A stretch of DNA of 44,119 nucleotides from JAZSMJ01 sp045535815 (GCA_045535815.1 JAZSMJ010000070.1:1-44119), one strand, 5' to 3'; shown: positions 7,701 to 16,131, numbered from the stretch's first letter. The notes: generated by a model from the sequence alone, not told the origin. Program-made: numbers and translations.

Positions 7701-9633
7701 TAAGATATGCGATATCTGAGCTTGTGGAAGCATTGAATGCGTGAACGCTGACACCCGTATCGGGAGTGTAATAGCTCTCGCCGCCGTCAAATATCTTCAT
7801 AGCTTCGCTTATCTGATTCGTAGCGTCTGTCGCAACTCTTATAGCCGAAAGAGACTGAGCAGGCGCAAGAGACGAGAGAATAACCTTGTCATTTGCGAAT
7901 TCTATATCCGAAAGCTCAAGCACAAGTCCGCTTTGTGCGGCAGGGTCGCCGTATACTCCGGTGATAACGGGAGTGATATCATCTGCCGTAAGTCCGTCGT
8001 CAAAGAGTGCGTAGGGGGTGAGTGAGATGGCCTTTCCGTCGTGAGACAGCAGCAGCTGATCGGCTGAAACGGTAAGCTGTGCACTGTTTTTGCCAGATAC
8101 GGGAAGAGGGTAGGTGAGATCTTCGTTGCCCATTTCTGCAAACTGATATTCACCCGGACCTTCCGATCTCCACTGTGCAACCAAGGTAAGGTTATCGGTA
8201 ACGGTCACCTTGTCGCCCGGCTGTACGTATACGCCGGTCTTTTCCTCATACCATCCCTCAAACGTATATCCTTCACGCTCGAAGGTATTGTCGCTTACGG
8301 TGATAAGATCGTATTCGTTTGCCATTATAAGCTCGGGAGCGTTCCCTGTGCCGAGATTTCTCGTGTAGGTCACACGGTAGGTCTTTTCTTCCTCCGGCAC
8401 GAGTGTAAGATAAAGATCGTCTATTCTGACGCTCGTGCTTCCCGAAAGATACATATAGAAGCGTATATAGTTCATTTTTGAGGGGTCGGGTGCACCGCCC
8501 TCCTCTGCTGCATCGGTAAAGCGGAGGGTAAAATCGTTCCAGCCGCTCTTTATGCTTCTCGTGGGAATAGACCAGGAAAGCTCACGGCTGTCGGGTGCTC
8601 CCGAGGAGGTTATCTCAAGAACGGTGGGGCCGGTAACGTTTGCGGCGTTATCGACGTACACCGAGATATGCATTGCACCGTTTTCAAGATAGGGTGTAAC
8701 GTTCCAGTCGCCTGCGAGGCTGAATATTGCAAGCTCGCTTGCATCGGTGCCTATACATCCGCTGCCCTCAGCGGCATTTTCTGTTATAAGTGAGGGTATG
8801 GGAGAGCCCATCCACTCGTCCGAATTGTCACAGCTTGAAACTGTCATTTTATTTGCATCTGTCCATATAGCCATAAAAGTAACGTCTCCGTATACTGTGT
8901 AAATATCGCCTTTTTTGTAGGCGGCTTCACCGTCGCTCCAGCCGCTGAAGATATATCCTGCCTTCTGCGCTGAGCTTCCGGGAAGTCTTATTTCATCGCC
9001 AACTTCAGCGTAGATATCGTCTGCCGCCTTGGCATCATCGCCATCGCCCATTACAAACGAGACTAAGGTCAGGCTTGGATAAGTCTCGGTCTTAGGCTTT
9101 TTGAGAAGATTGAACGAAATAATGGAGGTGTCGATCGCATCTCTGTATCCGTCACCGTTCAGATCGGAAAGCTTGTAGGTTGCGTCCTGCTCGCTTTTGG
9201 TAAGATCGTATACGAGATACGAAACGTCTGTGCCGTCAATATATCCGTCACCGGATATATCTCCGACAATAAGCTCGGGAGAAACGGCATCGGATAAGTC
9301 GGTGTCGCCCGATATTCTGAGACCGGTAAGGGTATATTTCAGATGTCCCGGCTTGGTTATTATCATATCGTACATGCCTTCCGATATGCCCGTGACCGTG
9401 AACGGAATATCGGTCTGACCGTGTGTGCGATCAGATGAGAACTCGGCGGTGTATACCGTCTGCTCTCCGGTCATTAATGATACCGTTGCGCTCTCACGGG
9501 GGCGGTTTGCCGAAACGGTACCGCTCAGCGTGTAGCCTTGAGCGTTTGTGGCTATCGAAAGTGTCACTATAAGGATGAATACCATCGCAAAAATGACAGC
9601 AGTCCTTTTTGTCGCAGTAAATGATCTTATCAT
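4732..9633 (-). CDS. Secreted dockerin-bearing clan GH-D-like glycoside hydrolase, 1633 aa
   Basis: The start at 9633 (MIRSFTATKR) has GGAGGT six bases upstream and gives a clean signal peptide ending near NAQG; the longer open frame upstream overlaps the preceding gene. In order: a carboxypeptidase-regulatory-like domain; a type I dockerin at about 121-180 with two calcium repeats (GDISGDGYIDGTD, DLNGDGYRDAID); an InlB/List-Bact repeat (about 219-255); a beta-sandwich, CBM-like; a second InlB repeat (about 420-488); an NPCBM domain (about 622-735); a TIM-barrel region (about 820-1255); and a second NPCBM domain (about 1503-1632). The barrel has LGxWFSPSAAYPD-type sequence, VKCDGLF near 1028 and FGDDAPHGR near 1097. 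These resemble the nucleophile and acid/base positions of GH27/GH36 alpha-galactosidases (inference). The substrate is unknown. The dockerin implies docking to a cohesin scaffold. Confidence 0.8.
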   Translation of the reverse strand: MIRSFTATKRTAVIFAMVFILIVTLSIATNAQGYTLSGTVSANRPRESATVSLMTGEQTVYTAEFSSDRTHGQTDIPFTVTGISEGMYDMIITKPGHLKYTLTGLRISGDTDLSDAVSPELIVGDISGDGYIDGTDVSYLVYDLTKSEQDATYKLSDLNGDGYRDAIDTSIISFNLLKKPKTETYPSLTLVSFVMGDGDDAKAADDIYAEVGDEIRLPGSSAQKAGYIFSGWSDGEAAYKKGDIYTVYGDVTFMAIWTDANKMTVSSCDNSDEWMGSPIPSLITENAAEGSGCIGTDASELAIFSLAGDWNVTPYLENGAMHISVYVDNAANVTGPTVLEITSSGAPDSRELSWSIPTRSIKSGWNDFTLRFTDAAEEGGAPDPSKMNYIRFYMYLSGSTSVRIDDLYLTLVPEEEKTYRVTYTRNLGTGNAPELIMANEYDLITVSDNTFEREGYTFEGWYEEKTGVYVQPGDKVTVTDNLTLVAQWRSEGPGEYQFAEMGNEDLTYPLPVSGKNSAQLTVSADQLLLSHDGKAISLTPYALFDDGLTADDITPVITGVYGDPAAQSGLVLELSDIEFANDKVILSSLAPAQSLSAIRVATDATNQISEAMKIFDGGESYYTPDTGVSVHAFNASTSSDIAYLTYDISSLDVTSFTATLAMDYGAALLGNFSGSSEFIFYCDEKEVYRSGKVGVTEPVNVTIEIPKGTQTFKIEVTDAGDTNSGDWANIANGYFAKGSVGKTPKRTALAFIGWDSEHGVLSKKIAYKYNDLESSVTLREITLDTYPKTGENSLENDLITATTQAAALNYSSFPAYLTNFFVGIEFPTASTRQSDTDVTVAHQPHMSVKSDEWYETKTEVIGIAQGDTQDAFQSYLLSRALVGSYPSFHFNYNSWWSIGFPFTESIIDNLIDNVCGNLSKYGECFDSFALDMGWSNPESIWEIDFSGFPDGFTNIGNSAAQYDSRIGLWFSPSAAYPDALNQRWARQNGYSDVDSRYLCLYDEKYTSELVENIPYIIGEYGINMVKCDGLFLNCGGTDHNHTNSTTSIERSAENVIALYQAMVKANPSIWIETTCYGYNPSPWWLMYVSSMVGAFGDDAPHGRVPAPEYRISATTGREYYNLQGATVYYAPAASQEELGVIHQTADDFTDDMIDVLMRGNAFVPMYINPNYMSDARWERMANIMKWARANEGAILSKTAVILPEGWELDGNTYAAVQNAAMTRTPYGYSHSGLVMLRNPWIEKQSITVTPPIDEGDSGTYDLISVYPEVRVYAQNVTADTDVTVTLSGYETIVLKTVAPGTVSGSVYTAPSTVSVSDNLRDITVDASSGVDLTYTATVTTTTGDNQLLVLIEATDALSSPQIAVKINGSTAPLTYVESATGWTATLLPTPENWKYAIAELPIGESEIEVTVSTSQLLSNLGIYVRTTKSTPNATSYTEAAPSPEKIAVDSTIIYSEDFTSSDTDPFAGLASVSLTQLTPKSYSSAVAFNTNGLNQNNDPIKLASGASYQTYDTGISLHAFVDDKTAAYVEYDISRYTFDSLSMIIGFDYGTVLLGNPYGSGVIKVLIDGEVVHDSGFMKSTDQPQSVDIAIPQSARTLRIEVYNGGENNEYEIWNSGDWATIATPTLYRKNQG

Positions 9634-9649
9634 AACTACCTCCTGATAT

Positions 9650-12600
9650 TTATTTTTTGATAAAAAGCTTGGGGTCTGCAAGATCTGCCCAGTCACCTGC
9701 AAAGCCGTCGAGTGCATTCGTAACCTCAAGTCTGAGGCTTTTTGCACCCTCGGGAATATCTGCCCTCAGAACCGTATAAGGATCGGTCGCCTTAATTATA
9801 TCACTTGATGCAATAACGCTTTTGTCGCAGACTATTCTGAACTCGCACGATCCGGGGTGCGTTCCTACTATTACCGGGTAATAGTCAACGCCTGCGATCA
9901 CCTCGATGCCTGTAGCGTTCATGCCTGATATATCGTATTCCACGAAGGCGACCGTATCGTCATCGAAGGCGTGAAGCGAGAGACCGCTGTTGTATTTTAC
10001 CGCCCTCTCACCGTTCCAAAGTCTTATCGGCTCGTTTGTCTGCGTTGAGCCGTCGGAGAAGAATCCGAGTGCGGAAAGGGTTGCACAGGGCTTGATGTCG
10101 CAGAGCGATATGACCGATCCGTTTACCGTATCTGTGTCTTCGGGTGTGCTCACAGCGCACATATCGTCCGAAAAAAGAGTAAAGCTGTCGCCCGCAACAA
10201 GCTCGGGAGCAGGTATAGCGTTGGGATAGCTGCTCTTCAGCGGAGCCTCGGTCATTCTTATATGTGCCGAAACGGATATCGGCTTTATCCTCGATGAAAC
10301 ACTCGCCTTTATGCCGTGTGCACCCTGCGGTATATCAGCTATTGCAAATACCCAGTGCTCAGGCACGGGCTTGAAGGTAGCTGCCCAACCCTGCGCACTT
10401 CCGGTGATAGTGCAGTCAAGCTTTTCCTTGTCGCAGTATATTTCTGTATATATCTCTCCTACCGGCTGATTTGCTTCGATAAGGATGAGAAGCTGAGCGT
10501 TCTTTTTAAGATTTACAGAAGCTTCAAATCTTATATCGGTATCTCCATCTTCTTTTGAAAGGATAACGAGATCGGTGGTCTCGCCCTCTATAAGAGGCTC
10601 CCTTTCAAGCGGCTTGCAGGGTGTGTCGAAATCGTTTGTGACCTCAAGCACGAGAGTTTCGTATCCGTAAAGAGGTATGCTTATTTTTTCTTTGCCCCGA
10701 ACGCCGTCTGCATAAAGTCTGACTCTGGGATAAAGGCTAACTATACGTGCCAGGCCGCCCTTTATGTCGGGTACGGTGATCTCAAGCTCCTGCTTTTCTA
10801 TCCAGGGGTTGCGAAGCATTATAAGTCTGCCGTGAGCATATCCGTAGGGAGTGCGGCACATCCTGGCATCGTTGTTTTCCTGATAGGTATTGCCGGTGAT
10901 CTGCCACTTATCTGTGACGAGGGTCTGAGCACTTGAGAGTATGGTCTCCTCGTTTGCCCTTGCCCACTTCATTATATCGCCCATGCGCTGCCAGCGTACA
11001 GCGTCCATATTTTCGGGGTCGATATACATGGGAATAAATGCGTTGCCACGCATTATATTGACTATCATATCGTCTGTGAAATCGGAGGGGGTCTGGTGAA
11101 CTACTCCCATTTCATCCTGAGTTATAACGGGTGCGTAGAAGCGCTGTGAGCCCTGAATATTATAAAAATCTCTTCCGCTCGTGCCCGAAATTCTGTAATC
11201 GGGAGCAGGGATTCTTCCGTGAGGGGTATCGTCTCCGAAGGCGCCGACGGCGGTCTGTGCGTATTCGAGCCACCACGGACTCGGATTGTATCCAAGGCAG
11301 GTGGTCTCTATCCATATATCGGGATTGGCACGGCGTATCTCATTGAAGAGAAGCACCATAGTGTCGGCAGACTGCTCTATTGAGTCGTACTTGTTCCTGT
11401 GGCCGTGTCCCTCGCCCGTGCAGGAGAGGAACATCGCATCTGCTTTAACGTGACTTACGTTGTATTCTTTAACTATTGAGGGTATATTGGCAACAAGCTC
11501 GCTTGCATATTTCGGATCGTGCAGACAGAGCCACGCTCTGTTGGTTACCGAATAGCCTCTCTTGACTGCCCATCCCGGACTGAGTGCATCGGGATATGCC
11601 GCAGAGGGAGAGAACCACACGCCAAGACGGCTTCCTGCTGCCTCGCACTTTTCAACGAGAGGAGTAAGTCCCTGTTTGAAGTTTTTGCGGTTGACCTCCC
11701 AAACTGCCTCGGGATCTGACCATCCGTTGTCTATTGCAAACGAATCAAACATTTCTCCGCTCTTGCTAAGACCGCTAAGAACGCTGTCTGCATATCTTAA
11801 TATCATCTCTTCATCAAAGGGATAACCGAGAGATGGGGAATACCAGCAGTTATAATTAAAATGGAAGCTTTTAGTGCCGTATGCAAGAGTTCTGGGAAGG
11901 AAATAATCCTCGAAGGCAGCCTCGGCGGTTCTGTCGCCGCTAAGTCCGATTATCTCGGTGCGGCTCTCGTGCCATATGCCTGCCTTTTTTATCGAAAACG
12001 GAGAATGTCCTATAATAACGCTTCCGTCATCCTCCTGCCTTGTCGATGCAACGGGATATTCGATTCCCGCAAAGAAGGCACCCATAAATGCAGGGAAGCT
12101 GTTGTAGTTTGCAGCCTTTTTCTGTCTTTCAAGGTCAATAAGATCGTTCTCGAGAAGCGCCGCTGCACCCTCGAAGCGTTCCATACGAATCTCGTCTACA
12201 AGGGTATCCTTGCTGAATCGGAAGCGAAGGCGTTTCCTCAGCGCCTTTTCCTTTTCGCTCCAGTTGAAATAGGATATTACCTCCGAATCTCCCTCGGGCG
12301 TGACCGAAAGAATTGCAAGACCCTCCTCACTCAGAATATTACCGCTGATACCGCAGGGGGTATACGTAATGATCTTATCCTCCGAGAATATCTGTGCGGC
12401 TGTAATAAGCTCAAGCTCGCCTTTACCGTATGAAAGGCGGAGGGAATTGCTATCGGACGTAAGATATGCACTGCCGTCATCCATAGGAAGCTCGAAGCTG
12501 AAGCTCTTTAGATCCTCAAATTCGGGTATCTCAAAGCCGACCTCCTCCCATTTAGCGCAGAAGGTAGCACTTGAGTGCACGGTATAGCTGTCGCCCGGCA

Positions 12601-13258
12601 TATATATTTTATCGGGGGCGGAGAATTCATACCAGCCTCTGAATTCAAAGCCCTCTCGCTCAAAGGTACACTCTCCTAAGGTGATCTCGGCACCGTCCTC
12701 AACGTTTGCGTAGGGCGGCTGTGTGCCTACACCGCCACAAGCGGCATAGGTAACTCTGTTGAGTACGACCTCGGGCGGCACGGTAATAAACTGCTGATCC
12801 GCTATCTTCATGGTTGCACGGCGCTTTACAGGAAGGTATATCCTCGTGTAGTTAATAGCTGAAAAATCAGCTCCGCCTGCTATCGAATCGCAATTTGAGA
12901 AGGGCAGAATTATCTTGTTCCAGCCGTCGTTGAATCTGAAGCCGTAAAGATTCCAGCAGCTTTCGTTAAGGTCTGACTGACCGCTTGACGATATCTCAAG
13001 CTGTCCTGCTCCGGCAATGTCGGAGGCATGGTCAATATATATGTAGATGCTTACCGCACCGTTTTCGCCCAGCACGGTAAGATCGACGGGATCCTCACGC
13101 TTAAAGCAAAACATCGCCATTCTGTCGGCGGTAATTGAAAGACAGCCATGCTCTTTGTCGGTATCGGAGCAGGGGACCGTTTCCCTGCACGGTATTATCT
13201 CGTGCGTTCCCCACCAACCGACGCTTTGATCGGTGCTCGTAATTCTTATCTCACTCAT
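9650..13258 (-). CDS. Paralogous clan GH-D-like glycoside hydrolase without signal peptide or dockerin, 1202 aa
   Basis: It starts MSEIRITSTD at 13258 with AAGGGG six bases upstream. There is no hydrophobic N-terminus, so no usual export signal. Order: a beta-sandwich, CBM-like (1-155); one InlB-type repeat (about 165-240, GFEFRGWYEF); a TIM-barrel with the same landmarks as its neighbour (FNYNCWYSPSLGYPFD, GVWFSPSAAYPDALSPGW, VKADAMFLSC, GAFGDDTPHGRIPAPDYR); and one C-terminal NPCBM domain (LSLHAFDDDTVAFVEYDIS). The catalytic parts of the two proteins are closely similar over several hundred residues, so they arose by duplication. The stop at 9650 is 16 bases from the next start, so both belong to one operon with this gene first. 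Substrate unknown; the call rests on motif resemblance to GH27/GH36. Confidence 0.78.
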   Translation of the reverse strand: MSEIRITSTDQSVGWWGTHEIIPCRETVPCSDTDKEHGCLSITADRMAMFCFKREDPVDLTVLGENGAVSIYIYIDHASDIAGAGQLEISSSGQSDLNESCWNLYGFRFNDGWNKIILPFSNCDSIAGGADFSAINYTRIYLPVKRRATMKIADQQFITVPPEVVLNRVTYAACGGVGTQPPYANVEDGAEITLGECTFEREGFEFRGWYEFSAPDKIYMPGDSYTVHSSATFCAKWEEVGFEIPEFEDLKSFSFELPMDDGSAYLTSDSNSLRLSYGKGELELITAAQIFSEDKIITYTPCGISGNILSEEGLAILSVTPEGDSEVISYFNWSEKEKALRKRLRFRFSKDTLVDEIRMERFEGAAALLENDLIDLERQKKAANYNSFPAFMGAFFAGIEYPVASTRQEDDGSVIIGHSPFSIKKAGIWHESRTEIIGLSGDRTAEAAFEDYFLPRTLAYGTKSFHFNYNCWYSPSLGYPFDEEMILRYADSVLSGLSKSGEMFDSFAIDNGWSDPEAVWEVNRKNFKQGLTPLVEKCEAAGSRLGVWFSPSAAYPDALSPGWAVKRGYSVTNRAWLCLHDPKYASELVANIPSIVKEYNVSHVKADAMFLSCTGEGHGHRNKYDSIEQSADTMVLLFNEIRRANPDIWIETTCLGYNPSPWWLEYAQTAVGAFGDDTPHGRIPAPDYRISGTSGRDFYNIQGSQRFYAPVITQDEMGVVHQTPSDFTDDMIVNIMRGNAFIPMYIDPENMDAVRWQRMGDIMKWARANEETILSSAQTLVTDKWQITGNTYQENNDARMCRTPYGYAHGRLIMLRNPWIEKQELEITVPDIKGGLARIVSLYPRVRLYADGVRGKEKISIPLYGYETLVLEVTNDFDTPCKPLEREPLIEGETTDLVILSKEDGDTDIRFEASVNLKKNAQLLILIEANQPVGEIYTEIYCDKEKLDCTITGSAQGWAATFKPVPEHWVFAIADIPQGAHGIKASVSSRIKPISVSAHIRMTEAPLKSSYPNAIPAPELVAGDSFTLFSDDMCAVSTPEDTDTVNGSVISLCDIKPCATLSALGFFSDGSTQTNEPIRLWNGERAVKYNSGLSLHAFDDDTVAFVEYDISGMNATGIEVIAGVDYYPVIVGTHPGSCEFRIVCDKSVIASSDIIKATDPYTVLRADIPEGAKSLRLEVTNALDGFAGDWADLADPKLFIKK

Positions 13259-13287
13259 TGCAAAGCCCCTTCGTAATAGAAAAAGTG

Positions 13288-13316
13288 TTGATTTTTATAC
13301 AGTTTAATGATATAAT
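13288..13316 (+). promoter_or_regulatory. Promoter of the AraC regulator
   Basis: TTGATT (13288-13293) and TATAAT (13311-13316) are separated by 17 bases. On the opposite strand TTTACT (13335-13330) and TATCAT (13312-13307) are also 17 apart and could drive the glycosidase operon. The two promoters overlap, as expected where a regulator controls a divergent target. Confidence 0.6.
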
Positions 13317-13390
13317 ACAAAAACGCAAGAGTAAATACATTTTAGAACGATAAAAGTATATTTTAGTTCATAAAAATCAAGAGGGATAGT

Positions 13391-14272
13391 ATGGCTCTGA
13401 AACGGAAAGAAACGGAAAGACACGGCATTGTAAACGAAATAAACGTTATCGAGATCTCGTGCGTTAAGCATCTGAATTTTGACGGAAGATACTACTGCGT
13501 AAAAAGGAGATCGAGGGACAGATGTATCGTCTTCACGGGTGGCGAAGCGGTGCTGATCGGAAGGGAGAAAAACGGAGCCTTTACCGAAAGACTGCAGGGC
13601 GAGAGGGAGATCTCGTTTTTTCAGCCGGGGGAGCTTTACAGCATAAGAGTATCCGAGAAAAGCAGTGCAAGTATAAGCATAATAAGCTTCAGGTGCGATT
13701 CTCCCTCGATGAGCTTTTTCAATAATTACAGCGGAAAGATACCGGGGCGAATGGTAAACTTTCTGGTGTCGCTCATAAACGAAAGCCGTCTTACCTTCTC
13801 ATCGGATATTGAGGACCCGTTTCAGCGTGAAATGAAAATTGATCCCGATGCTCCGCTCGGCTCGCTTCAGCTTCTCAGAAGCTATCTTGAGCAGTTTCTG
13901 ATATTTATGTTGAGAGGTGAAGCGGAGGGCTATTCATTCCCTGTCAGAAATAAGGGTGCGGATATATCTGCAAGAGCGGTGACCATAATGAATTCAAGGC
14001 TGTACGATAAGCTGAATATCGAGGAGCTGTGCAGACTTACGGGCGCAGGAAAGACCTATCTTACCTCGGAGTTCAAAAGGAGCTTCGGATACAGCCCCAT
14101 GCGCTACTATATAAAATTGAAGATAAACGAGGCGCAGAGACTGATAGAGGAGGGCGGACACTCTTTTTCAAATATTTCGGATATGCTCTGCTTTGACAAT
14201 CCGCACTATTTTACCAGAACGTTTAAGCGTGTCACCGGAATGACACCAAGCCAATATTCAAGGAAAATGTAA
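13391..14272 (+). CDS. AraC family transcriptional regulator
   Basis: The 293-residue protein has an N-terminal cupin-like sensing half (FTGGEAVLIGRE, FFQPGELYSIRV) and a C-terminal AraC/XylS double helix-turn-helix over about residues 195-293 (LNIEELCRLTGAGKTYLTSEFKRSFGYSP, then ISDMLCFDNPHYFTRTFKRVTGMTPSQY). GAGGGAT lies just ahead of the ATG. It is divergent from the two glycosidases across 132 bases, the usual arrangement for an activator of a sugar-use locus, so it probably senses a breakdown product of their substrate (inference). A strong terminator follows. Confidence 0.9.
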   Translation: MALKRKETERHGIVNEINVIEISCVKHLNFDGRYYCVKRRSRDRCIVFTGGEAVLIGREKNGAFTERLQGEREISFFQPGELYSIRVSEKSSASISIISFRCDSPSMSFFNNYSGKIPGRMVNFLVSLINESRLTFSSDIEDPFQREMKIDPDAPLGSLQLLRSYLEQFLIFMLRGEAEGYSFPVRNKGADISARAVTIMNSRLYDKLNIEELCRLTGAGKTYLTSEFKRSFGYSPMRYYIKLKINEAQRLIEEGGHSFSNISDMLCFDNPHYFTRTFKRVTGMTPSQYSRKM

Positions 14273-14281
14273 AAAAACTGC

Positions 14282-14317
14282 AACAGAGACTACTTCTTTA
14301 CGAAGTAGTCTCTGTTT
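14282..14317 (+). terminator. Terminator after the AraC gene
   Basis: AACAGAGACTACTTC (14282-14296) and its complement (14302-14316) form a 15-bp stem with a five-base loop, preceded by an A tract and followed by TTTG. Confidence 0.75.
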
Positions 14318-14354
14318 GTCTATATAAAGAAAAATGACACTTTCGGTTGGTGAA

Positions 14355-14528
14355 ATGATATATCTCTAACGAGATATGATATACGGCGTTGCCGTATGAT
14401 ATATTTCCACTTCGTGAAAAATATGATATAATATCCGTTCCTAAATATGCCGAAGGCATATATCATCGCACAAAGTGCGATATCATACCATAGGTATATC
14501 ACCCGTTCCCTAAAGGAACGGATATCAT
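14355..14528. repeat. Mirror-symmetric array of small hairpins with ATGATAT/ATATCAT spacers
   Basis: Four ATGATAT boxes stand in the left half (14355, 14376, 14396, 14423). Their complement ATATCAT, once ATATCAC, stands four times in the right half (14460, 14480, 14496, 14522). Between the boxes are short hairpins: 14360-14377, 14381-14397, 14401-14424 (imperfect), 14445-14461, 14465-14481, 14485-14497 and 14503-14521. The central bases 14431-14442 are also exactly complementary to 14514-14525. There is no coding sequence. It may be a MITE-like element, a branched RNA or a protein-binding array. Confidence 0.8.
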
Positions 14529-14529
14529 T

Positions 14530-14557
14530 GGGGCACCATCCGTAAGGAAGGTGCCCC
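14530..14557 (-). terminator. Terminator-like hairpin beyond the YjdF-like gene
   Basis: GGGGCACC (14530-14537) and GGTGCCCC (14550-14557) form an 8-bp stem. On the minus strand it follows the gene that ends at 14580. The T tract is weak. Confidence 0.5.
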
Positions 14558-14579
14558 GAACTGCAGGCCCTTTGATATT

Positions 14580-15416
14580 TTACTCCTCGTTTCCCTCATA
14601 CGTGGGGATAAACTTACTTGCTACCTTTCCTTTGCCTCTGTGCTTGATATAGAAAAAGCCTATGATGCTGAAAACGAGTGCGCCTATAAAATTAACGAAC
14701 ATATCCTTCATGGTATCGACTATTCCGACGTCGAGATAACCGTCTATGACGGTAACGCTTCCGCTTGACGTCAGAACTGTGGTCTTTATTATATCCTCGA
14801 TAACTACGGGGGTGTTGACCCCGCTTGGATTGAGGGCAACCGAGGATACGGTGTTTACTATAAAGTCCTTCTGCATATCGGTTGAGAGAAGCATATCTGC
14901 CGAAAATTCGAAAAATTCCCAAAGAGTGCCTATGGTTATCGAAAAGCAAAAGGCGACAAGTGCCATAAATGCAGGCGATAGCTCAAATCGGAATTTTTTT
15001 GTCTTGTTGAGTATGTCGACAAGGCAGAATCCAAAGGCCGCAAACATAAATCCGTTTACCGTGTGAAGCATGGTATCCCAAAGCGGAACCTTCAGGTAAT
15101 ATCCGCCTATCTCTCCGAGAATCTCGGCGCAGAAAACGAAGGAGAAGGCAAGTATTTCAAGCACGGTCGGAAGCTCTAATTTGAACTTTTTCTCGACAAA
15201 CGGGGGAATCATAAAAAGGGCGAGCGCCAAAAAGCCCACGAAGCAGTTTTCCCATCTTCCGCCTATGGCGTTCCTTACTATAACGAAAACGGTAACGGCA
15301 CGGAAAAGGGTATAAACGATAAAGGCCTTTTTGTCCTTCTTTATCTGATCGATAAGATCAAGATAAAAGTTTTTCTTTTTTGGCTTATCGCCTGTATCTA
15401 TGCGGTCCTTTTTCAT
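14580..15416 (-). CDS. Predicted membrane protein, YjdF/DUF2238-like
   Basis: The 278-residue protein has a basic N-terminus (KPKKKNFYLDLIDQIKKDKK) followed by about six to seven hydrophobic segments and a basic tail. The middle contains WDTMLHTVNGFMFAAFGF and GTLWEFFEFSADML, which resemble the conserved WDxxLHxxxGF and WExxEF signatures of the YjdF-type membrane family (DUF2238); this assignment is from memory of the motifs. A polar stretch of about 55 residues before the last helix is probably outside the membrane. AAAGGAGGAGC precedes the ATG. Function unknown. The gene is on the same strand as the flavodoxin-like gene upstream, with 86 bases between them. Confidence 0.65.
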   Translation of the reverse strand: MKKDRIDTGDKPKKKNFYLDLIDQIKKDKKAFIVYTLFRAVTVFVIVRNAIGGRWENCFVGFLALALFMIPPFVEKKFKLELPTVLEILAFSFVFCAEILGEIGGYYLKVPLWDTMLHTVNGFMFAAFGFCLVDILNKTKKFRFELSPAFMALVAFCFSITIGTLWEFFEFSADMLLSTDMQKDFIVNTVSSVALNPSGVNTPVVIEDIIKTTVLTSSGSVTVIDGYLDVGIVDTMKDMFVNFIGALVFSIIGFFYIKHRGKGKVASKFIPTYEGNEE

Positions 15417-15502
15417 ATGCTCCTCCTTTGTGATTAAAGATAAAAGCCGTAAGCTCCGGGAGCAAACGGCTTAAACTGTCAATAAATGATATTCTGCAAG
15501 CG

Positions 15503-16039
15503 TCAGATCTGCGCACCCATCTTTTCGGCAAGCTTTTCGTACTCGCTTCCGATAAGTGCTTCCTTTTCGGTGCATGAGCATGCGATGAGCTTACCTGCAT
15601 CCTCCCAACCGAAGTATTCAATGACCTTGCTCCAGTGGTCAACGAGAGCAGATGCGGTATCGGGAGTATCGTCAGCGCAGGTAACCAAAAGCACGCTCTT
15701 CTTTTTTGAAGACATAAGACTTTCGTTCATCGAATAGAATCTGTCGACTGTTGACTTGAGCTGTGCGCTCATTCCGAAATAATAAACGGGGGTCGCAAAA
15801 ACGACAACGTCCGCCGCAAGTATAGCCGGCTTTACGATATCCATACCATCTCTGAATACGCACTCGCCGCCGTTTTCAAGACAGCCTCCGCAGCCCGTAC
15901 AGTCACGGAGATTGAGAAGTGCGCAGTCGAATCTTCTGACCTCGTGTCCGGCACTGATAGCACCGTCTGCAAATTTTTCCGCAAGATAAGAGGACGTGCC
16001 CTTAACTCGTGCGCTTCCTGTAAGTATAAGAATCTTCAT
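15503..16039 (-). CDS. Flavodoxin-fold NAD(P)H-dependent oxidoreductase, possible iron-sulfur flavoprotein
   Basis: The 178-residue protein has the FMN phosphate-binding loop near the start (LTGSARVKGTSSYLA) and the family's FATPVYYFGMSAQLKSTVDRF segment. Cys47, Cys50, Cys53 and Cys60 form a CX2CX2CX6C cluster after the second strand, like the compact 4Fe-4S motif of iron-sulfur flavoproteins. Many relatives called multimeric flavodoxin or NAD(P)H-dependent FMN reductase share these cysteines, so the cluster is only possible. It is cytoplasmic, and its redox partner is unknown. GAGG lies nine bases ahead of the ATG. A promoter (TTGCTT, 16 bases, TATAAT) reads on the minus strand at 16159-16132. 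Confidence 0.85.
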   Translation of the reverse strand: MKILILTGSARVKGTSSYLAEKFADGAISAGHEVRRFDCALLNLRDCTGCGGCLENGGECVFRDGMDIVKPAILAADVVVFATPVYYFGMSAQLKSTVDRFYSMNESLMSSKKKSVLLVTCADDTPDTASALVDHWSKVIEYFGWEDAGKLIACSCTEKEALIGSEYEKLAEKMGAQI

Positions 16040-16131
16040 AAGTCAAACCTCGTTATGTGTATTTATATGTTAAAAGTGTTTGGTTTATTATTTTTAATAG
16101 TGACAGATTTTGCCGAAATTTATCTATCATA

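Noticed and set aside
14320..14560. Possible CRISPR array
   Set aside because: The short repeated boxes are only seven bases, change orientation at the centre, and the intervals between them are hairpins, not unique spacers.
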